From positions 1 through 64,000 of the forward strand of contig JASANZ010002249.1 of assembly GCA_030849805.1 (NCBI GenBank): a stretch of 64,000 bases of DNA, in the 5' to 3' direction. Of the stretch, positions 19,451 to 29,687 are shown in pieces (within the stretch, counting starts at the first letter, position 1; every line of letters begins with the position of its first letter). Both the position numbers and the translations under genes were made by a program. The notes beneath the pieces were generated by a model. That model saw only the letters and a list, made by a program, of their open reading frames with translations, had not been told where the DNA came from and made no database searches. The DNA comes from Sergeia podlipaevii. Lineage: Eukaryota; Euglenozoa; Kinetoplastea; Trypanosomatida; Trypanosomatidae.

Positions 19451-20899
19451 ATGTTGAGGCGTTTGCTTCACGGACATGTAGCAGCGTGCGCTGCTTCTAT
19501 CCGTCACACGTCAGAAGAGCCGAACACCCCTGAGGCTATTCGTGAACTTATACAAAACGCAGAGAACGAGCGGGAGCAGCGCGAACGCGTTGTGGATACT
19601 CGCAAGGTCGTGTTTTCTAGTGCCTCGAGCGCAGATCATCGTCCTCGCATCGCTGCCGCGGAGGCGTTTGACGTTGCTGCCGCAGCGCTTCCCCATCCAC
19701 CAAACTTCTGTTACATGAATGTTTCGTTAGACTATGCTGCCATGATTGATGCACCAGAGGTGGTGTGGTTTAACATGTGTCGGGCAAACGGTGTAACCCC
19801 TTCCACTGTGAAGTCCCAAATGCTGCACATGGTTGGAGGGACTGTGTGCCACCAACGTCTTGGCGGCGGGTACATTCAAGTGGTGTTGGGTACCATTCCA
19901 GACCTGGAGAGTGACGCCTTTACATTTGATACCGTCCCTGAATCAGCTGAAATTCATGACAAGGGAAGGCTCTCACCCGTGGTGTGCTTTGCGTCACTTG
20001 ACACCAAGCTCTCTCTGCAATATGAGCGAGTTCTCTCTGGTCACCTGAATACATTGCATAAGCGTCTCGGCAAAGATTGCCCTCTTGTCGGTGGGTTGTA
20101 TCCATCTGTGAATAGCAACAGCGAGAGGGAAAAGACAAGTGAGCTGGATGATTCTATTTTCTTTGTAAATGACCGCGTTTACAAGGGGAGCGCTGCGGCA
20201 GTATTGCTCCGCAGCAACTCATTGAAGGCTCGATCTTTTAGCGTTGTGCCGTCGATTTCTGTTGGCACCGTCAAGGCCGGCGGCGTCTCATCGTCTGATG
20301 GCATCTATACAATAAGGACTTTGGATGCCAAGCAAGCAACTGCTGTAATCAAAGACATTTACATGTCTGATGACCTCCGAGATAAGCTTTCAAAGGTTTT
20401 TATTGGCATTAGGAGTGGCGATGTCCATGTACCGATTTCGTTCATCGGAGATCCTGCGAATGAATGCATCATGCTTTCCTGCCCTGATGGCCTCGCTCTA
20501 AAGGACGGCGACATGATTGACTTACTTGTAGACGATGCCGAACTTGACACGGAGGCGGCGGCTAGTCTTCTTATTGCAATGGAGAAGGAGGTTGCACCGC
20601 TATCTGTGGAAAAGGACATTACTGTCGCACGCGAGGCTCGAAAGAGCGTGGTGGCTTCCAATGTGGCGGCATTTCACTTTTCACAGGGCGGCCTCAACGT
20701 AGTCGGGAGACCAGATACCCCAGTTATCAACCTTGGCAACTCAAATATGATGTTTGCGCCTAGTATTCTTCAGCGATGTGTTGGTCGCACTTGTGCCAAC
20801 TCTGGCATCTTCTGTTCGGGGCAAGTTGCTACTGTTGCGAACACAACTGGCATTTTTGCGCGGTCAAGCACTTACTGCTTTCTTGAAGGTCTTTCGTAG
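19451..20899 (+). CDS. FIST-domain protein
   Basis: A 482-residue protein from the first ATG at 19451; the frame opens earlier at a TTG. It reads as a two-part FIST protein. The N-terminal half has PLVGGLYPSV near residue 210, then IFFVNDRVYKGSAAAVLL and a Val/Ser-rich strand ending in SVGTVKAGG. The C-terminal half has the GDMIDLLVDD strand and ends with the pattern CVGRTCANSGIFCSGQ and TGIFARSSTY. That pattern corresponds to the CVGRG...GFF-GEIGP...T-S ending of FIST_C. FIST domains are ligand-sensing modules found in bacterial signalling proteins and in FBXO22. I see no F-box in the first 60 residues, so ubiquitin-ligase function is not shown. Confidence 0.65.
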   Translation: MLRRLLHGHVAACAASIRHTSEEPNTPEAIRELIQNAENEREQRERVVDTRKVVFSSASSADHRPRIAAAEAFDVAAAALPHPPNFCYMNVSLDYAAMIDAPEVVWFNMCRANGVTPSTVKSQMLHMVGGTVCHQRLGGGYIQVVLGTIPDLESDAFTFDTVPESAEIHDKGRLSPVVCFASLDTKLSLQYERVLSGHLNTLHKRLGKDCPLVGGLYPSVNSNSEREKTSELDDSIFFVNDRVYKGSAAAVLLRSNSLKARSFSVVPSISVGTVKAGGVSSSDGIYTIRTLDAKQATAVIKDIYMSDDLRDKLSKVFIGIRSGDVHVPISFIGDPANECIMLSCPDGLALKDGDMIDLLVDDAELDTEAAASLLIAMEKEVAPLSVEKDITVAREARKSVVASNVAAFHFSQGGLNVVGRPDTPVINLGNSNMMFAPSILQRCVGRTCANSGIFCSGQVATVANTTGIFARSSTYCFLEGLS

Positions 20900-21247
20900 T
20901 GATCTTTAACTACTATTTTGTGTTTTTGGTACGTGTTTTTGAAGCTCCGCTCTGTGACATTGCTTTCTTTACTTGCGTACATGCGAAGGCCAGACTGTTC
21001 TTTTATTTAACTAATTTATAAACGTTGACCTGGAGACAAAAGAAGCCTTTCTTTTTGTCGTTGCTTTTGTCTTTTCTTTTGGAAGTGCGTTCCATTCATT
21101 GCCGCCGCTTTGCTTCATTTGCGAACCACGATGTTATCATCTTTGCTGGTTCCGTATTATCTTTTCTACTTCTCATTTCCACCTTTTTGCTTTAACTGCG
21201 ATTTTTTTTCCTTTTTTACGTATTGGGACAGATAGAAGCTTGATCCC
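20900..21247. other. Intergenic, T-rich
   Basis: No gene seen. A T/C-rich stretch at 21040-21075 and another at 21170-21220 (T8 and T6 runs) precede AG at 21231-21232 and the next ATG. Confidence 0.6.
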
Positions 21248-22684
21248 ATGGAGTGCTCGTTGACTCCAACAGCGACCTTACTCATCAATGATGTCTGGTC
21301 TCCAACAGAGCTTTTAGGTTTAACGCCAGATGTTGACATTTTACTTCCCGCGGCGCCCCGTGTGACAGTGGGCGAGAAGCGCCCTCTCCCACTCCGCGCT
21401 TCGGTGATTAGCGCTTCATTTGAGCGTCTGCATGCGCTGTGGAATCCTTTGAGCGACACAAACACGATACTAGCGTCTTCAGGTGATTCCATTTCAAAAA
21501 CATGCATTTCTAGTGCAGCACTGTCGGTCTGCCGCGCAACTACAGAGACAGGCTGTGATAAGGCTAGTTTTTCTCGGGAAGCTACGGAATTTCGTTTTGT
21601 TTGCTCAGTGCCAGGCGTTTGCAGCTTTCAAGTCAGTCGCTCTACTGAGATGCTCACGACTTTTATTGATGCGCTGCACTACAGCTTTCCGCACTTGCTC
21701 CTTTGTAAAGATTCTACAGTGGAAGTGGATAATGTGGCATACTTGCTATGTGAGTTCATTTCTGTGCACGCGGCTGACTTGGAGGGCTACTTTCCGATGC
21801 TCTTTTTTCTTTTTGAAACACAAGAGAGAGCTGCTGCTAAATTCTTTTCAAACCTTTCTGGCGAGCTGAGGATGCGTTCATCTACAGAGAAGGCTGCGCT
21901 GAAAAGCTTAGTTCCCAAGACATCGACAACGTGGTTTGGACGTAAACCATCCCCTAAGCGCAATCCTGATGAAGCGGAAGAAGATCCTCTCGTGAACATA
22001 GTTGCCATTATGAGTACTCACTTCCAGGATCTTCCCACTGGGTTCAAAGAGGCGTTTTTTCTTATGCTGGCAAAGAAGATGCAGACGGAGACACTCTGTG
22101 AACGTCTCACCCACCTGGTAGCAGCGATGAGAGGGGAGTTAGCGGCGGAAAGTCTTTTTACCGATCAACTTGATCTGGTTCAGCCCTATTTTGACGCTGC
22201 AACTCAAACGTCAGCATTTTCTTTGCAGTGTGCAGTCGCTACTAAAGAGCTTGGGAAAGCTATGGGTAAGTTATCTTGTGCTGCAACGCTCGCTGTACTC
22301 GAGATAGTGGAGAATACTGTCACGCGTCTGCGGCTGCGTGTTGAGGCTTGGCACCAGTATTTTTTGCAGTATCTTTCCACGAAAGAGTCTGCCCTCGAGA
22401 GTGGTCCCCTGACTCGCCAGGAGAAGGCATTGCCAAAGGGGTGTGCGGCCGCGTCTGATGCAGCACTACTCGCGTCTGCCTTCTTTGTAGTGCAGCACAT
22501 GGAGGCGGACGCTTTAATGTGGGAAGGCAGATTTCGAGATGAAATTAAAGATGTTAAGCGGCAAGTTATTCGTGATGAGAAACTGCTATTTTGTCATCTT
22601 TACACTTCAATTTTCTCAGTTTGTGATACACGTTCATCTATCTCGTTAGACGCTGAAGCTGGACTATCTGGTGCTGAGTCGTAG
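21248..22684 (+). CDS. Unrecognised 478-residue helical protein
   Basis: Starts at ATG 21248. The first 110 residues are mixed, with many Thr/Ser/Ala. Residues about 130-330 and 340-460 look largely alpha-helical with long amphipathic stretches (AAMRGELAAESLFTDQLDLV; FFVVQHMEADALMWEGRFRD), so a BAR-like or spectrin-like bundle is conceivable. A basic SerPro segment lies in the middle (TWFGRKPSPKRNPDEAEED). No catalytic motif, signal peptide or membrane helix is visible. The codon use and ATG context match neighbours, so it is a real gene of unknown role. Confidence 0.6.
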   Translation: MECSLTPTATLLINDVWSPTELLGLTPDVDILLPAAPRVTVGEKRPLPLRASVISASFERLHALWNPLSDTNTILASSGDSISKTCISSAALSVCRATTETGCDKASFSREATEFRFVCSVPGVCSFQVSRSTEMLTTFIDALHYSFPHLLLCKDSTVEVDNVAYLLCEFISVHAADLEGYFPMLFFLFETQERAAAKFFSNLSGELRMRSSTEKAALKSLVPKTSTTWFGRKPSPKRNPDEAEEDPLVNIVAIMSTHFQDLPTGFKEAFFLMLAKKMQTETLCERLTHLVAAMRGELAAESLFTDQLDLVQPYFDAATQTSAFSLQCAVATKELGKAMGKLSCAATLAVLEIVENTVTRLRLRVEAWHQYFLQYLSTKESALESGPLTRQEKALPKGCAAASDAALLASAFFVVQHMEADALMWEGRFRDEIKDVKRQVIRDEKLLFCHLYTSIFSVCDTRSSISLDAEAGLSGAES

Positions 22685-23255
22685 CCAGCCGCTATTGCTT
22701 GTCCTCATTTTAGGACAAATTGTTTTATTACCAGACGGTAGGATGTGGTTTTCAACTTGTTGTTTTCTATGTAGTGTGTCGACAGGGGGTTCATGCTTTA
22801 TTGCAAGATTTGAAAGTTGCATTCTCTCTCCCTCTTTTTGGTTTCAAAGCTCATTGCTTTTCATAGAGGGAGAAAATTATTCCAAACAGGTGATATCGTT
22901 GCTTATAAATACCTTTTTTTTCAGTACTCTGCTCTAGCGGCAATCTTTTATTATAGAATTACGAGGAACCTTTTTGTTCTCATTGTTGCGATGCACTACT
23001 TGACTATTGGTGCGTGCATTGTCACAGTGGTTATGCTGGCTAGGTATATGTGTATTGCTCAGTTACTTGTGTGAGCCACTGCATATTTTGTGTATATTAA
23101 TAGGGAAATATGTCCCAATCCCTCTTCTTTTCTCTTTCCCCCTTTTCTAATGCTTAAAATTTTTTTCGTACATGTTTGTCAGTAGAGTAGGTTTTCTCAA
23201 CCGCCAACTAAAAAAGAAAAAAACATAATTCGTAGTTTTACATATTTGATGGTGC
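22685..23255. other. Intergenic, T-rich
   Basis: No convincing gene. Small open frames here (for example 22817-23074) lack an ATG at a sensible place and are rich in Phe/Leu/Ile. A C/T tract at 23119-23150 could serve the following large gene. Confidence 0.5.
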
Positions 23256-26200
23256 ATGGAAAGCTCTGACTCTACATCAATGTCTTCAGCAAGGTCTGAT
23301 GCTGGAGAGGTTGCTTTTCATCATGCAATCTCCCAACCAGAGAGTACTTTGAGGGCAACTAGATCATTGTTGAAAGCTCTTCGAGATGGTGATTTAGAGC
23401 AGGTGCGCAGCAGTATAGTTGACGGAGCTAAAATAGACGCAATATGTGACGATGGGTCTGGTCAAAGTGTGTTGCATTTAGCGGCGTTGCACAGCTCACC
23501 CGAGTTTTTAATTGAGGTGCTTCAGAGAGACCAAAAACCGCCTTTTACAGTTGATGCGCGTGGAGATTCTCCCTTGCATGTGTCTTCCTATTGCACGCGC
23601 TCGTCATTGGCGGTTCTTTTGCTTGTTTCCATATACGGCGCGTTTTGTGCCGCAGACAGAGATGGGAATACCTTTTTACATCTTTTGATGATGAACACAG
23701 ATATTGGTGCACATCAGCTTGTCGAGCTGGTTACATGGCTGCTTACCTTTGACGGTGTCCGGACCGTGTTGAATCACACAAACTACCAGAACAAAACTGT
23801 GTATGAAGTCGCCTCTATTTACCAAAGCCGAAACAATCAGTTACTCAGAATTTTACTGTGTGAAGGGGCTAGCAGCGGAATACGAATAAACGAAAATCAC
23901 ATTTTTTTACTAGCCTCTGAGGAGGGGCACGTGAGGGACGGCGTACTTGCTGCTGAGTCAGTTGCCTATGAGACCCTTGTAGCTTCTCACCTGAAGCACA
24001 TTGCACTGATACGTAAACACACACTCAAACGCGAGAAGTTGTGCAGCAAAGAGGAGAGTAAGAGACTTCGTATTGTCACCGACGAGGAGCACACTCGTGC
24101 GGCGGTGGCAGATAAGAGCAATTCTCATTTTTTTCGTGCAGAAAGGCGACAACGGCGACGCCTCGAGGCATCCGCCGTAGCCTTTATTCAACGTATAGGA
24201 CGAGGGATGCTGGCCCGCAGACTAATTGCTAGTTTGCTTTGTAGTGTTACTGCCACAGTGATGGGCGACCCACTGTCGGCTGCCAGCGTAGTGGAGGAGC
24301 TGCTGCAATATCCTGCGGAGTCGGCTGAGTTGCCTGCAGCTGCGTCGCCCCTGGCGGGCGAGAACGGTACGTTAGTCTCTACTAGTCTATGTGTATCTGA
24401 CAAAGGGACGGTTGTTGCGACCAGAATGACTAGAGCGGCAGCCGCGCAGGTGATATGTAGGGTGTATGTAGGGTACTGCGAACGACGGAGAGCCCGTGCG
24501 GCTGCTGAGCGGAAGTTGGCCGATGCTGAAAGCTACGATCGCGCGGTACGGCGTTGCCAGGCAAGTGCACGGGGATGGGCAGTGCGCTGTCATATACGGA
24601 ATCTTGGCAAGTGTGCAAGTGCGATTCAATGCTGGTGGCGTGCGTGGCTGGCAGTGAGGCAGGCCAGGGACCGCGCTGTAACGGTGCTTGCGAGTGAATT
24701 GAGTCGTTTCTATGGTGCCCAGCAGCGCTGGCTGTTTATTACGACTGGGACAGAGTTAGTGCACCAAGAGAGAATACGCGGCATTACGCGCGCAGTGACA
24801 CAGCTTGTGTGGCGAGAAAATTTCTGCAGCGCTTTCAGGAATATTGTTTTTTTGAGTCGGCGACGCAACCCCGCACCTGCACCGCGCATTACTCGTTTTC
24901 AGCGCTGGAAGGCACTGACGCTTAAGCATGAGCGGTACCTTCTTCTTGCCCAGTTTCTTGTGAGCCTGTTTCTGCTAATTTACATGGGCTGTATTCCACG
25001 CACTGAAAAGACGCGTAAGCACAACGATGTGGATATTGCTTTCATATGCGTGCAGCTGGTTATGTCCTTTTTCTTGCCCATCAGGTGGTGGCGTGTGGTT
25101 GATATTGCCGTGATTGTTTGCGCGCTTGTTTGCGCTGCTGCACGGGCGTATGGGGGTGCGTTGACCATCACACTTCTTACTCTTAAGCTTCCTTTTGTGG
25201 TGCGTGGTTTTGTTCCCGAGCACTCGGGTACTCGCACGTACTGCCGCATGCTGGTACACTCCGTGTTCTATCTTGTTCTCTTTGGGCCCGTTGCAGTTGC
25301 TGGCGTTGGCGCCACAGTGCGCGGCAGTGCAATATCGTCACTGCTTCTGACGCCGTACGGCAACTGGGGCAGGGTGTTTCTCTACATGTGGAGCACCGTG
25401 TCTCCACAGTATGCCTTGTATCTCGTATATCCAGAAGGTACCCCATGGCGACTCTCTAGCGTAGGCGTGTTCTCCAACGTGGCTGGCCATGCTCAGTTCT
25501 TCCCAGCCGGAGAGGCAGGGAAAGAGTTTGTGCGTGTGATGCTCCCGCCGGTTCAGCTTTTTGTATTTAACATTGTTCTGCTACTCTATACGTGGTCTGC
25601 CATTTTTGTGGGTACCAATGGCGCTATTCGCAAGCACTATGACATTAGTGATGAAACCAAGTTAAAGAAGAACAAGCACCGCTTTCGCAATGCAGGTAAG
25701 ATGGAACTACTGGATGCTCACCGAGCAGCGAATATCGAGGCCCTCGGTCAGCAAGTTGATGGTGTCATGTGGGAGGCTGACATTCGCGCCGCAAAGGAGG
25801 CCATTGATGCCTCCCACTACGACCACAACACAGATGGTACAGTTCACCGTTTTGTGCGCCGTGTGCAGGATTCTGTTGCTCAGGGCAACGTTACCTTGGA
25901 GGCAGGATGGCGCGGCCGCCATTTGCTCCCGTTGCAGCAGCAGCAGCAGCAGCAGCAGGGTAAGACGGTTAGTGTGGATCATGACAAGTGGGATTGCCGT
26001 AATGAGGACCCACAATCTCGTGGAAAGTACGATGTGGACGTGATTGAAACCGCGCTTGGGATGGCGGTACGGAAGGGTGCAATGGAGAGGTTTGTCGAGC
26101 GGCAGTGGACTGGACAGATCTTTCAGCGAGAATCTACGTTTGTGCTCGTGGGGATGCTGGTGATGGCGGCGGTGAAGCCCAATCTTTTTGTGATGGAGGC

Positions 26201-29200
26201 TATTTTTAGCTGTGTTTTTGTTGTCGAGTTACTGCTTTCACTTTATTTTCTGAAGTTGGACGCTATCTTTTCTCACTTCGTCTGTCTTATTGTGCGTGTC
26301 TTCTGTTGCATTGTCGGCTTCATTCCCTCTGCAGTGCCTTTTGTTGCGTTTCGCGGTCTTCGTCTATTGGAAGGGTGGTCGACTATTTATGTTTTACCTG
26401 GCATGGTTCGCTGGGGTATCATGTACAGCTTCATTACATTCCTCACACTATGGATGATAGCGTTCGTGGCGGCCCTTCAGTTTGACAAAGAGAACACAAC
26501 GGATGCTGTACTGTGCCGTGGACGGGCGAACTGCCTCGCCATCTCAATTCGTGATATGGTTCTCCCTGCTTGGACACCAGAGCACTTCGCTCCCGGTCGT
26601 GAGGCTCCTCTTATGGCAATGGTGGTTGTGTGCTTCCAGCTCTTTTTTATCCCGTTTTTCCTGAGTATTGCGCTTCACCCTCTTCTTCAGCTATCCAACT
26701 TTATTGGCCGTTTTTTGCGTCTGGTGGTACAGAGCTTGCACAAGGATGTTCTTGATTATGTTGATAATTACTTGGAAGGGAACTCGTGGTACTCTCGCTG
26801 GGAGCTGAAGACAGACATGCCAGTCAGTGTGATCACTAAGATGAAGATGTGGGTGTACGATTCACACCGTCGCAAGGTAACGGTTAGACACAATATGCAG
26901 CGCACCAACCTTTGGAGCTCAGAGTCCTCTCTAGACAGCTTTGTGTGTCGGCAGGCAACATTTGTAGACCCCTATGCATGCCACACTGAAAAGTTGGAGA
27001 CAGTCGAGGAGAAGCAGCTCACCGAGATCATTTGTCGAAGTGAATTCGCATCGTTCCAAGAAAACGAAAGGGCGGATGCTGAAGGCAATCGCAATCAACG
27101 CATTACTGTATTTATAAGTATCACACGCATGCCGCTCCTGCACTACATCAACGCCATTCTCGTACACACTTCTATTGCTTTTTTGTGGGTTCCTGGCACC
27201 ACAGCAATACGAAGCAGCGCAACGTTGATTGTTGCGAACGTGATTCACTTGCTGAGTATTATTAGCGCCATTGTCGTGATTCCACGTGACCTTACAGCTG
27301 TCGTGAGCGTAGTTGCTAATTGCTCACTTTTTGTTGCTGTTGTTATCTCTTTTTTGCCCACCACGCGCTTCATGGTTTACTACAGCCTTCGCTTTATTTC
27401 TTTGATACGGCTTTGCCAGCTTCAAATTTATCCATATCGCAAGATTAGGCGCTTTGTGAAAACATACATTTATTCTGGGATTAAAATATTGTTTCCCATT
27501 ATTGTCACTGGTGCCTTGACGTTTATTGCGGAACTTTTGCGAGCGCAGATTTACATGGTCCGCAACTCCTCAGCGAGTGGCAATGGCGGCAACAGCACTG
27601 CAGGGATCAACAGCACTACCACAAGCACATCAACGACGACCACGCTTTCGCCTGTTGCTAGCATGACATATCCTGAGAGGCTTGCCGCTGTTCCCCGGCG
27701 TCATGCGTCTCGGCCGAACGTAGCAGAAACGGCAGAACTGTTTGCGTATTACTTCTCAGAGGATGCGTACATCCTGTATTCAATATTCAGTTTCTGGATG
27801 CTACCTGCGCTCTGCATTTCAACCGCGCTGTTATATTTGTATTGGTCAGGGGCCAATCTACGCGATACCAACCAGCTGCTGATCAACATTGTGCCATTAC
27901 TGGAGGATCCTATCACTGTGGCGGGGTTTCCGCTTGCCAAGACGCATTATCGGTGGGCTGCGAACGTGGTGCTCATTATTAGTCTCGTTTTTGGGTGCAT
28001 TTTTAGTCCGTCGACAACGGTAACTTCCAAAGATTCACATCTCTTCTTTGGCTTTGAGATTGGCTTCACTGTGTGTGGGCTCGTGGAGGCGATTTTTTCT
28101 ACCGCCTACTCAGTCCACCGGTGCGGCCGGACGTGGGCGGTGTGCGAGGCCGCGCAGCTTGACAAGCGGTACTGGCACATGTTAGTTGGCGATAGCTTTC
28201 TGTTTGTGGCGGAGGTGGTGGAGCTTCTATACTACGCAATCGCGGTGCCGTTGAGCGCCACACTGTTGAACGACGGGGACAACTGCATCATTTCGCCCAA
28301 TGAATACGCCACGTATTTTATTACTTTGCGTTTTGTGTTTCTTCTACGACTACTTCCCCGACAGTACCTTCTCTCGTTCATGAAGGACGCAGGTCTTTTT
28401 GCCTTCGCCGCCATCAGCATGGTGGTATACTTCGTCGGGGCAGCAAGTGCATTGGCCTATTGTGCGGTGGTTTCCGTGACTCCGATGACACCTCGTCTTT
28501 GGCGCTCGGCCTTTGATGCACTTCTACGCCAGACGTTCACTTCCGCAACGCCAGAGTCTTTTTCCGGGCTTTGGGAACCGTTCAATGGCACCGCAGTGGC
28601 ACTTCAGATGACAGCAGCTGGTGTGCAGACCGTTGAAGTTGGTGTTGACTATACAAGTAGCCGATTGCTTTTCATCTTGGCCACGATAGGCAGAGGTTGC
28701 ATTGCTTCTGTACTTGGCCTTGGCATTGCTATCTCGCTGGTGCCGCTACGCACGCAGTTTGTTACACCCCTCCCTCCGAAAAGCGGCCTGCTGTACGACA
28801 CTCTCTGTGGAGGCTCGAGAGCCATTTTAAATGTAGGAACAGCTACGCATGACGACATGCGTCCAGAGGTGCGACGAAAGGTGCAGAGTCGCAAGTTCAG
28901 TCGCATCTTTACCGCTACTGGGATTCCCTTTTGGGCCCTTCCTCATCTGCTGGAGGAACTGAACATTTGCCGCCCCGCACATCAGCGGCGGTTTCTCTAC
29001 GCGCTCGAATGGCTTCTTGTTTATCTCTTTATAGGTGAACAGCGTCAGTCTCGCATTAAGGAATATATGGATGTGTGGGAGTGCTATTGCTGCGGTGGCC
29101 CTGCGAAGCTGAACTTTACCACACTGCCTGTTTTCCCACCTGAAACTCCTGTAGAGGCGCGCAATCCGTACACAGCACCGACGTTTGTGACTGCTGAGGG

Positions 29201-29687
29201 GCAGCGGTATGTTCATCCACTGCGACTTGTTCAGGCGCTTGCAATGTTTGAATTGGGCTTCCCTGCTGAATCATCAGTTGGGTCAAAACTGTGGTTGGAC
29301 TTTTTTACAGTTGTACAGAAGATGCGTGGTGCAACGCTGCTGCAGTCTCTGTGGCGCATGTACTGCGCTGAGAAGAAGTTTGAGAAGGAGCGGAGCTTTC
29401 GCGAGCGGATGGCGATAGACTCACTGCGTCGAAGTTTCCGCAAGATGCGCACTAAAAATGATGTTTCATTCCGGTGCTACTCCTCCTTCAAGGAGGCTGT
29501 TTCGTTTGGGCGTGATGTATACAACCCCGATACTGGCCATTATGACCTGCTAAACCGTCTCAGTGGGCACTACTCTCAATTGGAGCCTACGGACGAATTT
29601 GTGATTTGCAATCATGCAGTAACTGTGTCAAGTAATCACTTTGACACCATCTCTGCGTACAAGGCTAGACGTGCTCGTTTTCTCTAG
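23256..29687 (+). CDS. Giant ankyrin/IQ protein with four multi-pass domains, putative four-repeat cation channel
   Basis: A 2143-residue protein from ATG 23256. Residues about 40-205 carry ankyrin-type repeats (GSGQSVLHLAALHSS, RGDSPLHVSSYC, DGNTFLHLLMM). Residues about 305-470 hold at least three IQ-like calmodulin sites (AVAFIQRIGRGMLARR, ASAIQCWWRAWLAVRQ). Four membrane blocks follow at roughly 565-800, 955-1155, 1290-1530 and 1565-1835, each with about six hydrophobic helices. Between the last two helices of block I lies YGNWGRVFLYMWSTVSPQ, and of block IV LWRSAFDALLRQTFTSATPE, both like the re-entrant pore loops of Cav/Nav channels. Regularly spaced S4 arginines are not obvious, so voltage sensing is doubtful. 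A linker between blocks I and II has eight CAG-encoded Gln (25935-25958). A further IQ-like helix lies near residue 2025. Flagellar or plasma-membrane calcium channel is a reasonable inference; ion selectivity is unknown. Confidence 0.7.
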   Translation: MESSDSTSMSSARSDAGEVAFHHAISQPESTLRATRSLLKALRDGDLEQVRSSIVDGAKIDAICDDGSGQSVLHLAALHSSPEFLIEVLQRDQKPPFTVDARGDSPLHVSSYCTRSSLAVLLLVSIYGAFCAADRDGNTFLHLLMMNTDIGAHQLVELVTWLLTFDGVRTVLNHTNYQNKTVYEVASIYQSRNNQLLRILLCEGASSGIRINENHIFLLASEEGHVRDGVLAAESVAYETLVASHLKHIALIRKHTLKREKLCSKEESKRLRIVTDEEHTRAAVADKSNSHFFRAERRQRRRLEASAVAFIQRIGRGMLARRLIASLLCSVTATVMGDPLSAASVVEELLQYPAESAELPAAASPLAGENGTLVSTSLCVSDKGTVVATRMTRAAAAQVICRVYVGYCERRRARAAAERKLADAESYDRAVRRCQASARGWAVRCHIRNLGKCASAIQCWWRAWLAVRQARDRAVTVLASELSRFYGAQQRWLFITTGTELVHQERIRGITRAVTQLVWRENFCSAFRNIVFLSRRRNPAPAPRITRFQRWKALTLKHERYLLLAQFLVSLFLLIYMGCIPRTEKTRKHNDVDIAFICVQLVMSFFLPIRWWRVVDIAVIVCALVCAAARAYGGALTITLLTLKLPFVVRGFVPEHSGTRTYCRMLVHSVFYLVLFGPVAVAGVGATVRGSAISSLLLTPYGNWGRVFLYMWSTVSPQYALYLVYPEGTPWRLSSVGVFSNVAGHAQFFPAGEAGKEFVRVMLPPVQLFVFNIVLLLYTWSAIFVGTNGAIRKHYDISDETKLKKNKHRFRNAGKMELLDAHRAANIEALGQQVDGVMWEADIRAAKEAIDASHYDHNTDGTVHRFVRRVQDSVAQGNVTLEAGWRGRHLLPLQQQQQQQQGKTVSVDHDKWDCRNEDPQSRGKYDVDVIETALGMAVRKGAMERFVERQWTGQIFQRESTFVLVGMLVMAAVKPNLFVMEAIFSCVFVVELLLSLYFLKLDAIFSHFVCLIVRVFCCIVGFIPSAVPFVAFRGLRLLEGWSTIYVLPGMVRWGIMYSFITFLTLWMIAFVAALQFDKENTTDAVLCRGRANCLAISIRDMVLPAWTPEHFAPGREAPLMAMVVVCFQLFFIPFFLSIALHPLLQLSNFIGRFLRLVVQSLHKDVLDYVDNYLEGNSWYSRWELKTDMPVSVITKMKMWVYDSHRRKVTVRHNMQRTNLWSSESSLDSFVCRQATFVDPYACHTEKLETVEEKQLTEIICRSEFASFQENERADAEGNRNQRITVFISITRMPLLHYINAILVHTSIAFLWVPGTTAIRSSATLIVANVIHLLSIISAIVVIPRDLTAVVSVVANCSLFVAVVISFLPTTRFMVYYSLRFISLIRLCQLQIYPYRKIRRFVKTYIYSGIKILFPIIVTGALTFIAELLRAQIYMVRNSSASGNGGNSTAGINSTTTSTSTTTTLSPVASMTYPERLAAVPRRHASRPNVAETAELFAYYFSEDAYILYSIFSFWMLPALCISTALLYLYWSGANLRDTNQLLINIVPLLEDPITVAGFPLAKTHYRWAANVVLIISLVFGCIFSPSTTVTSKDSHLFFGFEIGFTVCGLVEAIFSTAYSVHRCGRTWAVCEAAQLDKRYWHMLVGDSFLFVAEVVELLYYAIAVPLSATLLNDGDNCIISPNEYATYFITLRFVFLLRLLPRQYLLSFMKDAGLFAFAAISMVVYFVGAASALAYCAVVSVTPMTPRLWRSAFDALLRQTFTSATPESFSGLWEPFNGTAVALQMTAAGVQTVEVGVDYTSSRLLFILATIGRGCIASVLGLGIAISLVPLRTQFVTPLPPKSGLLYDTLCGGSRAILNVGTATHDDMRPEVRRKVQSRKFSRIFTATGIPFWALPHLLEELNICRPAHQRRFLYALEWLLVYLFIGEQRQSRIKEYMDVWECYCCGGPAKLNFTTLPVFPPETPVEARNPYTAPTFVTAEGQRYVHPLRLVQALAMFELGFPAESSVGSKLWLDFFTVVQKMRGATLLQSLWRMYCAEKKFEKERSFRERMAIDSLRRSFRKMRTKNDVSFRCYSSFKEAVSFGRDVYNPDTGHYDLLNRLSGHYSQLEPTDEFVICNHAVTVSSNHFDTISAYKARRARFL
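25935..25958 (+). repeat. (CAG)8 encoding polyglutamine
   Basis: Eight pure CAG codons in frame within the cytoplasmic linker between the first and second membrane blocks. It is length-variable material in principle and lies outside recognisable domains. Confidence 0.95.

Noticed and set aside
24975..25446. Minus-strand open frames of 85-95 residues within the channel gene
   Set aside because: They are antisense shadows of the long coding frame, with no independent start or domain.
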